A stretch of 64,000 nucleotides of DNA, taken from NCBI GenBank assembly GCA_050049775.1, contig JASFVP010000011.1, forward strand, positions 1-64,000. Reading direction: 5' to 3'. The translations under genes were made by a program, and so were the position numbers. Each line of letters opens with the position of its first letter. Positions within the stretch are counted from its first letter, which is position 1. Below the pieces are notes generated by a model. It was not told the origin of the DNA and ran no database searches. It was given only the letters and a program-made list of their open reading frames with translations. Source of the stretch: JABDQZ01 sp050049775 (GTDB taxonomy: Bacteria > Pseudomonadota > Gammaproteobacteria > Chromatiales > Chromatiaceae). Shown here one piece after another: positions 29,439 through 37,939 of this stretch.

Positions 29439-30566
29439 TTGCGCAACCCCGTTTCGCTGTATGTGCACATTCCCTGGTGTGTGCGCAAATGCCCGTATTG
29501 CGATTTCAACTCGCACGCGATCAAGCAGCCGATCGACGAGGCCGCTTACCGGCGTGCCCTGCTCGACGATTTGCAACAGGATCTCGACGAGTTCGGGCCT
29601 CGTGAGCTGCACAGTATATTTTTTGGCGGCGGTACACCGAGCACACTGTCACCGGCTTTTTATAGTGCTTTGCTGGGTGAGCTGGCGCAGCGGCTCGAAT
29701 TCAGTGCAGATATCGAAATCACGCTGGAAGCAAATCCCGGTACCGTCGATGCGGTGAATTTCTCCGGGTATCGCCAGGCCGGCATCAACCGGCTTTCGCT
29801 GGGCATCCAGAGTTTTGCCGATGACCAGCTGAACAGGCTCGGTCGCATCCACGACAGCCGTCAGGCCAGGGCCGCGATCGACATTGCGCAACAAAGCGGC
29901 TTTGATAACATCAATCTCGATTTAATGTTCGCCCTGCCCGGTCAGACCGTCAAACAGGCGCTGCAGGACTTGCAGCAGGCTATCGATTTTGCGCCGTCGC
30001 ATCTGTCCTGGTACCAGCTCACGCTGGAGCCGAATACCGAATTTGCCAGCCGGCCGCCAACGGCGATGCCGGACGACGAGCTGAGTTGGGAAATCCAGCA
30101 GGCCGGTCAGCTTTTGTTGGCGGACAACGGGTTTCAACAATATGAGGTTTCCGCCTACGCGTCGGAAGGCCGAAGCTGCCGGCACAATCTCAATTACTGG
30201 AGTTTTGGCGATTATTTCGGCATCGGTGCGGGCGCGCACGGCAAGCTCACTTTGCCCGATGGTTCGGCGCTGCGGTTGAGCAAAAAACGTCATCCACAGG
30301 ATTATCAGGCCGGCCACTATCGATCGACGCAAAAGCGGCTGCAGGCCGAAGATCTGAGAATCGAATTCCTCATGAATGCGCTGCGGCTCAACGCCGGATT
30401 CAGCCCGCAACAATTTTCTGCGGCCACCGGCCTGTCGGCTGAATCTCTTAACCCATTGAATAAAAAAGCAATAAATGCCGGCTTGTTGGGTTTCGAGCAG
30501 GATCGATTCGTGCCGACAGCACTGGGACGGCATTTTCTGAATAATCTTTTAGAGGCCTACCTGTAA
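29439..30566 (+). CDS. hemW: Radical SAM heme chaperone HemW
   Basis: 375 residues from a TTG at 29439. The cluster cysteines are in CVRKCPYC, followed directly by DFNSH, the HemW-type CxxxCxxCxF pattern rather than that of HemN. FGGGTPSTLSP is the SAM-binding GGE-like segment, and SYQLTLEPNTEF-like and NLNYWSFGDYFGIGAGAH complete the family. HemW is thought to transfer heme to membrane proteins and is often mislabelled as coproporphyrinogen oxidase. The family also lacks the fourth cysteine of true HemN. Confidence 0.9.
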   Translation: MRNPVSLYVHIPWCVRKCPYCDFNSHAIKQPIDEAAYRRALLDDLQQDLDEFGPRELHSIFFGGGTPSTLSPAFYSALLGELAQRLEFSADIEITLEANPGTVDAVNFSGYRQAGINRLSLGIQSFADDQLNRLGRIHDSRQARAAIDIAQQSGFDNINLDLMFALPGQTVKQALQDLQQAIDFAPSHLSWYQLTLEPNTEFASRPPTAMPDDELSWEIQQAGQLLLADNGFQQYEVSAYASEGRSCRHNLNYWSFGDYFGIGAGAHGKLTLPDGSALRLSKKRHPQDYQAGHYRSTQKRLQAEDLRIEFLMNALRLNAGFSPQQFSAATGLSAESLNPLNKKAINAGLLGFEQDRFVPTALGRHFLNNLLEAYL

Positions 30567-30627
30567 ATTGGCAAAAGGCGTAACCTAGAACTTCCACGTA
30601 AATCAAGTGTGCGATTTTAAGTCATGC

Positions 30628-30643
30628 GGCTTGGAGCCAAGCC
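30628..30643. repeat. Perfect short palindrome upstream of the DUF3135 gene
   Basis: GGCTTGG and CCAAGCC, separated by two bases, form a perfect 7-bp inverted repeat about 50 bp before the DUF3135 start. It could be an operator or a leader hairpin. No regulator can be named. Confidence 0.45.
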
Positions 30644-30690
30644 ATGTTAAGCTTATCATCAAATACTTAAATAGCCGTCTGGAGGTGGGT

Positions 30691-31050
30691 ATGCCAGGGT
30701 TAGAAGATTTCATGGATTCGTTTGATGAGCTGGTGCACATGGCTAAACATTCACCGCTCGCATTCGAGAGCTACCGAGCTGATTTGATTGAAGAATTGAT
30801 CGGCGAGCTGCCACCGGAACGGCAATTGAGAATGCGGCGCCTGCAATGGCGCATCGATCAGGAGCGCAAGCGCCATCCGAATGAGCTTGCCAGCTGCATC
30901 AAGCTGATCAATATGATGATGGAAAGCTTTGACCGCTTGCATGACCATTTCATCACGCTCGATCAGATTCTGGGCGGCCATGAAGTCACCCAGCCTGAGC
31001 CGAGAAAGGCCCGGGTGCTGCATCTGGCCGATGCGACCGCGCCAAATTAA
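30691..31050 (+). CDS. DUF3135 family protein
   Basis: 119 residues from the ATG at 30691, which follows the strong ribosome binding site GGAGGTG; longer in-frame starts lack one. The protein is charged, helical and cytoplasmic, with the core MRRLQWRIDQERKRHP typical of the small DUF3135 family found mainly in Gammaproteobacteria. No catalytic motif or membrane segment is visible. It stands between hemW and rpmE as a probable single gene with the palindrome above in its leader. Function unknown. Confidence 0.75.
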   Translation: MPGLEDFMDSFDELVHMAKHSPLAFESYRADLIEELIGELPPERQLRMRRLQWRIDQERKRHPNELASCIKLINMMMESFDRLHDHFITLDQILGGHEVTQPEPRKARVLHLADATAPN

Positions 31051-31053
31051 TGC

Positions 31054-31082
31054 TTGATGTGGGCTGCGTAATTGTCTAATAT
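31054..31082 (+). promoter_or_regulatory. rpmE promoter with GC-rich discriminator
   Basis: TTGATG and TAATAT hexamers, 17 bp apart. The bases after the -10 (ATTCGCG then CCTTTCA) are nearly the same as in the rplM promoter at 56629-56657. The -35 begins only 3 bp after the DUF3135 stop. Confidence 0.75.
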
Positions 31083-31099
31083 TCGCGTCCTTTCAGACT

Positions 31100-31116
31100 C
31101 CGGTTGGCGAAACCGG
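31100..31116 (+). promoter_or_regulatory. Hairpin in the rpmE leader
   Basis: CCGGTT and AACCGG form a 6-bp stem with a 5-nt loop in the leader of rpmE, 29 bp ahead of the start codon. Leader elements that bind L31 itself are known in Gammaproteobacteria; this hairpin is a candidate, not a proven match. Confidence 0.4.
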
Positions 31117-31145
31117 ACGGAACCAGAATATTTTACGAGACGATC

Positions 31146-31346
31146 ATGAAAGCGGATACACATCCTGAATACAGTGAAATCAAGGTTGTTTGCAGCTGCG
31201 GCAACGAATTCACCACCGGCTCCACCCTTGGCAAGGAACTGCACGTCGAAGTCTGTTCAGCGTGTCATCCTTTTTATACCGGTCAGCAGAAAATCGTTGA
31301 CAGCGGTGGCCGTGTCGACAAATTCCGCAAGCGTTACTCTCGCTGA
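31146..31346 (+). CDS. rpmE: 50S ribosomal protein L31, zinc-type
   Basis: 66 residues from the ATG at 31146. It has the MKADTHPEY start typical of L31. The cysteine pairs VCSCG and VCSACH mark the zinc-binding (C+) form, so the gene itself is expected to be used under zinc-replete conditions while a zinc-free paralog may exist elsewhere. It bridges the 30S and 50S subunits. A good promoter lies upstream and an intrinsic terminator downstream, so it is a single-gene unit. Confidence 0.97.
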   Translation: MKADTHPEYSEIKVVCSCGNEFTTGSTLGKELHVEVCSACHPFYTGQQKIVDSGGRVDKFRKRYSR

Positions 31347-31368
31347 GTCGAGACAACTCCCGATTAAT

Positions 31369-31395
31369 AAAAAAGGCGCTATTAGCGCCTTTTTT
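31369..31395. terminator. Intrinsic terminator of rpmE, A/T symmetric
   Basis: AAAAAAGGCGC and GCGCCTTTTTT form an 11-bp stem around a 5-nt loop. T-runs lie on either strand, so it could stop transcription from both sides. It follows the rpmE stop by 22 bp. Confidence 0.9.
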
Positions 31396-31523
31396 ATTGG
31401 TTTTGATTTTCCCAGAACAATTTAATCCTGATTCAGCAGTGGGCCAGTGCGGGCGACTGTTTTACAATGCCGGCATATAGCGGAATTCTGCGCTAGGCAT
31501 TCTATATTTAAGGAGCAGGCGGT

Positions 31524-32801
31524 ATGTCAGAAGTCAAAGGCACTCAGCATCTGGATGAGGCCATCAATCAGGCGGCGTTGAAATATCATGCCGAGCCGAT
31601 ACCCGGAAAAATCAGCGTTGAGTTAACCAAATCAACGCGCACCCAGAATGATCTGGCACTTGCGTACACGCCGGGCGTCGCCGAGCCGGTACGCCGCATC
31701 GCCGCGAATCCGGAAGATGCCTACAAATACACCGGCAAGGGCAACCTGGTGGCGGTGATCACCGACGGTTCGGCCGTGCTGGGTCTTGGCAAGGTCGGTT
31801 CCCTGGCGGGCAAGCCGGTCATGGAAGGTAAGGCGGTGCTGTTCAAGCATTTTGCCGGTATCGACGTGTTTGATATCGAGGTCAATGCCGACAAGCCGCA
31901 GGAGTTCATCGATACCGTCATCCGCATTGCGCCAACTTTCGGCGGCATCAATCTGGAAGACATCGCTGCTCCGCACTGTTTTGAAATCGAACAGGCCTTG
32001 ATCGAGCAGCTGGACATCCCGGTTTTCCACGACGACCAACACGGCACGGCCATCATCATCGCCGCCGGCTTGCTCAATGCGCTGGAACTGCAGGGCAAGA
32101 CGCTGGAAGATTCCTCGATCGTGGTGCTTGGCGCCGGCGCGGCCGGCATTGCGGCCGTGCGCCTGCTCCTGTGTATGGGGGCGCATCGTGACCATATCTT
32201 TGTAATCGACCGCAATGGCGTCATTCACACCGGCCGCAAGGATCTCAATCCGTACAAATTCGGCGTGGCCGCCGACACCGACAAGCGCACGCTCGAAGAC
32301 GCCATGCAGGATGCCGATGTGTTCATCGGTGTGTCCGGTCCGGACCTGGTGACCGAAGCCATGCTGGCGTCGATGGCGCCCAGGCCGATCGTGTTTGCTT
32401 TGTCCAATCCGGTGCCGGAAATTCGCCCGGCCACCGCCTTTGGCGTGCGCGTTGACCTGATCATGGCGACCGGTCGTTCGGATTATCCGAACCAGGTCAA
32501 CAACGTGCTCGGCTTCCCGTTTATTTTCCGCGGCGCACTGGATGTGCGCGCTTCACGCATAAACGAAGACATGCAGATCGCAGCGGTGCATGCGCTCAAG
32601 AATCTGACCCATCAACCGGTGCCACCGCAGGTGCTGGAAGCCTACGAACTGGAGCAGCTGGAGTTCGGCCCCCAGTACATCCTGCCGAAACCACTGGATC
32701 CGCGTTTGCGTGACGTGGTGTCCCAGGCGGTGGCGCGCGCAGCGGTGAAGTCCGGTGTGGCCTGTGCCGACTGGCCGGCGCATTACCCGCCGCTGGACTG
32801 A
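31524..32801 (+). CDS. NAD(P)-dependent malic enzyme, single-domain form
   Basis: 425 residues. TPGVAEPVR and HDDQHGTAI are malic-enzyme signatures, and VVLGAGAAGIAAVRLLL is the nucleotide-binding site. The substrate region NLVAVITDGSAVLGLGKVG is intact. It decarboxylates malate to pyruvate. The large MaeB form has a C-terminal phosphotransacetylase-like domain of about 330 residues; this one ends without it. Malate dehydrogenase and citrate synthase genes follow on the same strand after gaps of 150 and 25 bp, so the three may serve a joint C4 and TCA node. Confidence 0.92.
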   Translation: MSEVKGTQHLDEAINQAALKYHAEPIPGKISVELTKSTRTQNDLALAYTPGVAEPVRRIAANPEDAYKYTGKGNLVAVITDGSAVLGLGKVGSLAGKPVMEGKAVLFKHFAGIDVFDIEVNADKPQEFIDTVIRIAPTFGGINLEDIAAPHCFEIEQALIEQLDIPVFHDDQHGTAIIIAAGLLNALELQGKTLEDSSIVVLGAGAAGIAAVRLLLCMGAHRDHIFVIDRNGVIHTGRKDLNPYKFGVAADTDKRTLEDAMQDADVFIGVSGPDLVTEAMLASMAPRPIVFALSNPVPEIRPATAFGVRVDLIMATGRSDYPNQVNNVLGFPFIFRGALDVRASRINEDMQIAAVHALKNLTHQPVPPQVLEAYELEQLEFGPQYILPKPLDPRLRDVVSQAVARAAVKSGVACADWPAHYPPLD

Positions 32802-32951
32802 TTGATTGAAACCGGAAATACAACACGATTCATACAGTTATGCTGTCGCGCCGGTTGCGTGACAACCCGCTGAGATTCGGCCAGATGGCCAGAGTTTGAC
32901 TATCCTGTAGTTACGCTTTCACCGAGAAAACGGTTTACGCAGGATACGAAT

Positions 32952-33881
32952 ATGAATAAGGTTGCTATTGTGGGTGCCGGCCGGGTGGGTGAAACCACCG
33001 CTCAGATTCTGGCGGAAAAGGAAATCTGCCGCGAGGTCGCATTACTGGATATTCGCGAGGACGTCGCCCAGGGCGTGGCGCTGGATATCTGCCAGATGTC
33101 GCCATTTTTTGATTTTGACACGCGGGTGCGCGGCAGCGAAGACCCGCGTGTGCTCGCAGACGCAGACCTGGTGGTGGTGACCGCCGGTCTGCCACGCAAA
33201 CCCGGCATGTCACGGTCTGATGTGCTGGAAGCCAACGTCGGCATTCTCGACAGTATCCTTACAAACGTGATGGATTTTGCGCCGGACAGCAAGTTGTTGC
33301 TGGTGTCCAACCCGGTGGACGTGCTGACTTATCATGCCTGGAAAAAAACCGGCTGGGACCGTTCCCGCGTGTTTGGCCAGGCCGGTGTGCTGGATGCGTC
33401 ACGTATGGCAAACTTTATTGCCGAAGCCACCGGCTTTTCCACCATGGACATCACCACGCTGGTGCTGGGAGGTCATGGTGATACGATGGTACCATTACCT
33501 CGGCATTGCACCATCAATGGTATACCCGTCAGTCAGTTTCTCAGCGACGAGAAAATGCAGGAGATCATCACCAGAACGCGCGGCGGTGGCGCCGAGATTC
33601 TGGCATTGCGCAAGAATTCCAGCGCCTATGTGGCGCCCGGCGCATCGGTGGCCGCCATGGTCGATGCGATGAGCCACAACCGCAAACGCATCCTGCCGAG
33701 TGTGGCGATTTTGCAGGGCGAATACGGCCATGATGACATCGCCATGGGCGTGCCATGCGTACTCGGCGATGACGGAATGGAAGAAGTTATTGAACTTGAG
33801 CTGAATGCTCAGGAACTTGCCATGTTGCAGCAGTCCGTTGATTATGTTCGTGAAGATCTCGGTCGACTGGCGGCATTGTGA
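32952..33881 (+). CDS. mdh: Malate dehydrogenase, LDH-like (type 3)
   Basis: 309 residues. The Rossmann motif VGAGRVGETTA is at residues 7-17, and the catalytic histidine is in LGGHGDTMVPL. The substrate-reading segment after VTAGLPRKPGMSR carries the arginine pattern of malate dehydrogenase, not lactate dehydrogenase. The sequence is the archaeal or lactate-dehydrogenase-like type rather than the enteric type of E. coli. It oxidizes malate to oxaloacetate in the TCA cycle. Citrate synthase starts 25 bp downstream, which puts consecutive TCA steps in one transcript. Confidence 0.92.
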   Translation: MNKVAIVGAGRVGETTAQILAEKEICREVALLDIREDVAQGVALDICQMSPFFDFDTRVRGSEDPRVLADADLVVVTAGLPRKPGMSRSDVLEANVGILDSILTNVMDFAPDSKLLLVSNPVDVLTYHAWKKTGWDRSRVFGQAGVLDASRMANFIAEATGFSTMDITTLVLGGHGDTMVPLPRHCTINGIPVSQFLSDEKMQEIITRTRGGGAEILALRKNSSAYVAPGASVAAMVDAMSHNRKRILPSVAILQGEYGHDDIAMGVPCVLGDDGMEEVIELELNAQELAMLQQSVDYVREDLGRLAAL

Positions 33882-33905
33882 GTCGATCGACAAACAGGGG
33901 GCAGT

Positions 33906-35201
33906 ATGACAAGAAAAATCAAACTGGTTGATGAGCTGCAGGACAAGCAGGTTGAGCTGGAAGTGCGTGAAGGCACCGAAGGTCCGCCGGCGATCGATAT
34001 CACCAGCCTCTACCGTGACACCGGTATGTTCACTTTTGATCCGGGTTTTGTCAGTACCGCCAGCTGTCACAGCAGCATTACCTATATCGACGGCAATGAA
34101 GGCATTCTGCGTTATCGCGGTTATCCGATCGAGCAGCTGGCTGAGAAAAGCGACTTTCTCGAAGTTGCCTATTTATTACTCTACGGCGAGCTGCCGACGG
34201 TGGAACAGCGGGATACTTTCAATGGTGTGATCATGCACCACACCATGATCAACGAAGCGCTGCTCGAGTTTTTCAAGGGCTTTCATTATGACGCCCATCC
34301 GATGGCCATGATGGTCGGTGTGACCGGTTCGCTATCGGCCTTCTATCACGACTCCATCGACATTCATAACGAGCGCCACCGCGAAGTCAGTGCGCATCGC
34401 ATGATCGCCAAGATGCCGACAATTGCGGCGGCCAGTTACAAGCACAATATTGGCGAGCCGATCATGTATCCGCGCAATGACCTGTCCTACGTCGGCAACT
34501 TCCTGCGTATGATGTTTGCCACACCCTGCGAAGACTATGAGTTAAGTCCGGTGGCCGAAAAGGCACTCAACTTGTTGTTTATCCTGCACGCCGACCACGA
34601 GCAGAATGCCTCGACATCCACGGTCAGGCTGGCCAGCTCATCGGGCGCCAACCCGTTTGCCTGTATTGCCGCCGGTATCGCCTCGCTGTGGGGGCCGGCG
34701 CACGGCGGTGCCAACGAAGCCGTGCTCGACATGCTGGAGGAAATCGGTGACTCATCCAATATCAGCAAATTCATCGACAAGGCCAAGGACAAGAATGATC
34801 CCTTCCGCCTGATGGGCTTTGGTCATCGCGTTTACAAAAACTACGATCCGCGCGCCAAAATCATCCGCGAGGTCTGTCATGAGGTGCTCAACGAGGTGAA
34901 CAGCGACGATCCGATGTTTGAAATGGCGTTGCGTCTGGAGGAGATCGCGCTGGAAGATGAGTACTTTGTCAAACGCAAGCTGTATCCGAACGTGGACTTT
35001 TACTCAGGCATCATTTATCGCGCGCTTGGCATTCCACGCAATATGTTCACAGTGATGTTCGCGATTGCCCGCACAACCGGCTGGGTGGCGCACTGGATGG
35101 AAATGATTGCCGATCCGAAACAGCGTATCGGCCGGCCACGCCAGATTTATGATGGCCCGGCCAAGCGCGATTACATCCACATCAATCAGCGCGACAAGTA
35201 A
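33906..35201 (+). CDS. gltA: Citrate synthase
   Basis: 431 residues, the length of the Gram-negative hexameric type. The active-site residues lie in NEHEQNAST-like DHEQNAST, in HGGANEAV and in FGHRVYKNYDPRAK, followed by an intact C-terminal catalytic region with the FYSGIIYRALGIP motif. The N-terminal region (about residues 1-45) is the beta-rich domain that in this type allows NADH inhibition. It condenses oxaloacetate and acetyl-CoA. It follows mdh closely and converges with mrcA. Confidence 0.96.
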   Translation: MTRKIKLVDELQDKQVELEVREGTEGPPAIDITSLYRDTGMFTFDPGFVSTASCHSSITYIDGNEGILRYRGYPIEQLAEKSDFLEVAYLLLYGELPTVEQRDTFNGVIMHHTMINEALLEFFKGFHYDAHPMAMMVGVTGSLSAFYHDSIDIHNERHREVSAHRMIAKMPTIAAASYKHNIGEPIMYPRNDLSYVGNFLRMMFATPCEDYELSPVAEKALNLLFILHADHEQNASTSTVRLASSSGANPFACIAAGIASLWGPAHGGANEAVLDMLEEIGDSSNISKFIDKAKDKNDPFRLMGFGHRVYKNYDPRAKIIREVCHEVLNEVNSDDPMFEMALRLEEIALEDEYFVKRKLYPNVDFYSGIIYRALGIPRNMFTVMFAIARTTGWVAHWMEMIADPKQRIGRPRQIYDGPAKRDYIHINQRDK

Positions 35202-35236
35202 ATCTGCAGCAACGAAATTTCTGCTGCCGGGCGAAG

Positions 35237-37747
35237 CTAGAACAAGCCTTCGTCGACGGGGGCGGTGATGGTCGGGCTGTCACCGGATTTGCTTCCCGTG
35301 ATCTCGGGCACCTCGGTTTCGGCCCGTTCGGTCGGCGCATTGCCGGCGCGGAACACTTCAAAAATGGCGTTTCTCTGGCCGGTCGCGGCCAGCTTGCCGG
35401 TTTTCGGGTCGATGCGAATACTGACCATACCGGCCGGCATGCTGGGCGGTTGGTCTGCGGGATAATCCTGTAGCGCCAACTGCATGTAGGAAATCCAGGC
35501 GGGCAGGGCGGCGCGGCCGCCGACTTCGCCACGGCCGAGTTTCTGGTTGGAATCAAAACCGACCCAGACGGTGGTGACGATATTCTGGTTGTAACCGTTA
35601 AACCAGGCGTCGCGCTGGTCGTTGGTGGTGCCGGTTTTACCGGCGAGGTCGTTGCGCTTGAGCACCCGGGCGCGTGTTGCAGTACCACGTGTGATGACAT
35701 CCTGCATCATGGAATACATGATGAAGCGGTTTTCCGCACTGATGACGCGCGGTGCGTATTCCGGTTTGGCAAGTTCTTCTTCCGGCATGGCCGCGGCCAT
35801 GGTTTCGACATCGGAGTTTTCCGCGATAACAGGCGGGGCTTCTGTTGTTTCCGCACTTTCGACCTGCTCGCAATCCTGACACACAATTTTCGGGTTGGCC
35901 TCAAATACCACACCTTCGGTATTTTTCTCAATTCGGGTCAGCAGGTATGGCTCGATCAGATAACCGCCGTTGGCAAGCACGGCATAACCGCGCGCCATCT
36001 GTAACGGTGTGACGTTGGCGCTGCCCAGCGCTAGTGACAAATCACGCGGTAACTGGTCGGGGTCAAAACCGAATTTGGTGATGTGCTCAATGGCATTGCT
36101 GATCCCCATGCTGCGCAGCAGGCGAATAGAGACCAGGTTGCGGGATTTGGTTAACGCATAACGCAAACGGGTCGGACCAAAAAATTTGCCGCTGTAGTTT
36201 TCCGGTCGCCATGCGACTTCCAGGCCGGAGTCCTCAAACACCACCGGCGCGTCGTTGATCAGACTGGCGGCGGTAAAGCCGTTTTCCAGAGCTGCCGAAT
36301 AGATAAACGCCTTGAAGCCCGAGCCGGGCTGGCGTTTGGCCTGAGTGATGCGATTGAACTTGGTCTGGTAAAAATCATAACCGCCGACCAGGCTGTTGAT
36401 GGCGCCGTTGTTCGGGTCGATGGACACCAGGGCGCCACTGACCTGCGGGATCTGCGCCAGCCGCCAGCTGACAGAGTTGTTGCCTTGCTCGTCCGTAGAG
36501 GTTTCCTGCAGTACCTGCACCAGTGCGGCCGGCGTGACGATTTCAGCAGCCGTTTTGGGTGCTGGTCCGCGATGATCTTCATCGATGTAGGAGCGTGCCC
36601 ATTCCAGTCCGGGCCATTCGATGAGAATCGACTCGCCATCGCCGAGATAAACGTTAATGTCCTTTTCGTTGACGTTGGTGACGATGGCGGGTTTCAGGTT
36701 GCCAATTCGGGATGTACGCTTGAGGACTTCATCCATGGCTTGTGTATCGGTGATGATGGCGGCATCCAGCTGTTCACCGATGCCGCGATAACCATGTCGT
36801 TTGTCGTAATCATTGATTGCCTGGCGCAAGGCGGTGACAGCCTGGTTTTGCAGGCGCGAATCAATCGTGGTGTATGCCGAAAAGCCGCCGGTATAGGTAT
36901 CGGCGCCATATTGTTCAAACAGCCTGGAGCGCACCATTTCGGCCACATAAGGCGCATCGAGTTCAATGTTGGCGGCGTGTGGCGCTGCAGTGACTTCGGC
37001 AATTCTGGCCAGTTGATGCTCGCTGCTGTTGATCATGCCAAGTTCCAGCATGCGGTCGAGTACGTAATTGCGTCGGATGACGGCACGCTGCGGATTGGTG
37101 ATCGGGTTGTAACTGGAGGGCGCTTTCGGCAGGCCGGCGATCATGGCGATTTCCGGCAAGGTCAGCTCTCTAACCGTTTTTCCATAATAAACCTGGGCGG
37201 CGGCGCCGACGCCGTAAGCGCGATGTCCTAGATAGATCTTGTTGAGGTACAGTGTCAGTACGTCTTCCTTACTGAGCTCTCGATCAATTTTCAGCGCCAG
37301 GAAAATTTCATTGATCTTGCGTAAATAGGTTTTCTTTTTGCTCAAGAAGAAATTGCGCGCGACCTGCATGGTGATGGTGCTGCCGCCCTGTTTCTTTTTA
37401 CCGGTCAATGCCAACTGTACTGCGGCGCGCATTAAACCCTGGTAATCGACGCCAGGATGTTCGTAAAAACGATCGTCTTCGGCGGCCAGAAACGCCTGGC
37501 GCAGACGCACCGGAAAATCGTTGAATGTCAGTGGAATGCGCCTTTTTTCCCCGTATTCTGAGATCAACAACCCATCTTTGGAATAAATCCTGAGCGGGAC
37601 TTGAAGTTGTACATCTTTCAGACTATCAATAGATGGCAAATTGGGCTTTAGGTAAAAGTAGACGCCGCCAATTGCGATTGCGGCCAGCGCAGCGCCAAAG
37701 ATTCCAAGCAGCAGAAAAATTTTTATCAGTTTGGCGAGGCGCTTCAT
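35237..37747 (-). CDS. mrcA: Penicillin-binding protein 1A (class A)
   Basis: 836 residues. A short cytoplasmic tail and a membrane anchor (about residues 10-32) precede a glycosyltransferase GT51 domain with EDDRFYEHPGVDYQGL and the GGSTITMQ motif. A long insert-type OB-like region follows (about 330-420), then the transpeptidase domain with the serine motif SGFK, and the KTGTTND box near residue 730. It polymerizes and crosslinks peptidoglycan in the periplasm. mrcA is divergent from pilM, the usual arrangement in many Gammaproteobacteria. Confidence 0.96.
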   Translation of the reverse strand: MKRLAKLIKIFLLLGIFGAALAAIAIGGVYFYLKPNLPSIDSLKDVQLQVPLRIYSKDGLLISEYGEKRRIPLTFNDFPVRLRQAFLAAEDDRFYEHPGVDYQGLMRAAVQLALTGKKKQGGSTITMQVARNFFLSKKKTYLRKINEIFLALKIDRELSKEDVLTLYLNKIYLGHRAYGVGAAAQVYYGKTVRELTLPEIAMIAGLPKAPSSYNPITNPQRAVIRRNYVLDRMLELGMINSSEHQLARIAEVTAAPHAANIELDAPYVAEMVRSRLFEQYGADTYTGGFSAYTTIDSRLQNQAVTALRQAINDYDKRHGYRGIGEQLDAAIITDTQAMDEVLKRTSRIGNLKPAIVTNVNEKDINVYLGDGESILIEWPGLEWARSYIDEDHRGPAPKTAAEIVTPAALVQVLQETSTDEQGNNSVSWRLAQIPQVSGALVSIDPNNGAINSLVGGYDFYQTKFNRITQAKRQPGSGFKAFIYSAALENGFTAASLINDAPVVFEDSGLEVAWRPENYSGKFFGPTRLRYALTKSRNLVSIRLLRSMGISNAIEHITKFGFDPDQLPRDLSLALGSANVTPLQMARGYAVLANGGYLIEPYLLTRIEKNTEGVVFEANPKIVCQDCEQVESAETTEAPPVIAENSDVETMAAAMPEEELAKPEYAPRVISAENRFIMYSMMQDVITRGTATRARVLKRNDLAGKTGTTNDQRDAWFNGYNQNIVTTVWVGFDSNQKLGRGEVGGRAALPAWISYMQLALQDYPADQPPSMPAGMVSIRIDPKTGKLAATGQRNAIFEVFRAGNAPTERAETEVPEITGSKSGDSPTITAPVDEGLF

Positions 37748-37841
37748 AGGGCTTTTTCAGGCATAAGAGTTAAAGTTTTAAAAATGCGCGTCGCTATACT
37801 AGCAGAAGCACATTGCGCGACTTAGCAATTTTTGAAAAATG

Positions 37842-37870
37842 TTTCACAAAATTCCATTTATTGCTATATA
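37842..37870 (+). promoter_or_regulatory. Possible promoter of the pil operon
   Basis: TTTCAC, then 17 bp, then TATATA, in the AT-rich mrcA-pilM gap, 70 bp ahead of pilM. The -35 is weak and a shift by one base (TTCACA with 16 bp) fits equally well. Confidence 0.4.
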
Positions 37871-37939
37871 GTTAGTCATCGAACTTAAGTAAAATTCTAA
37901 GAATTGCGTCTAACGCAAGGAAATTACAAAGGGAAATTC

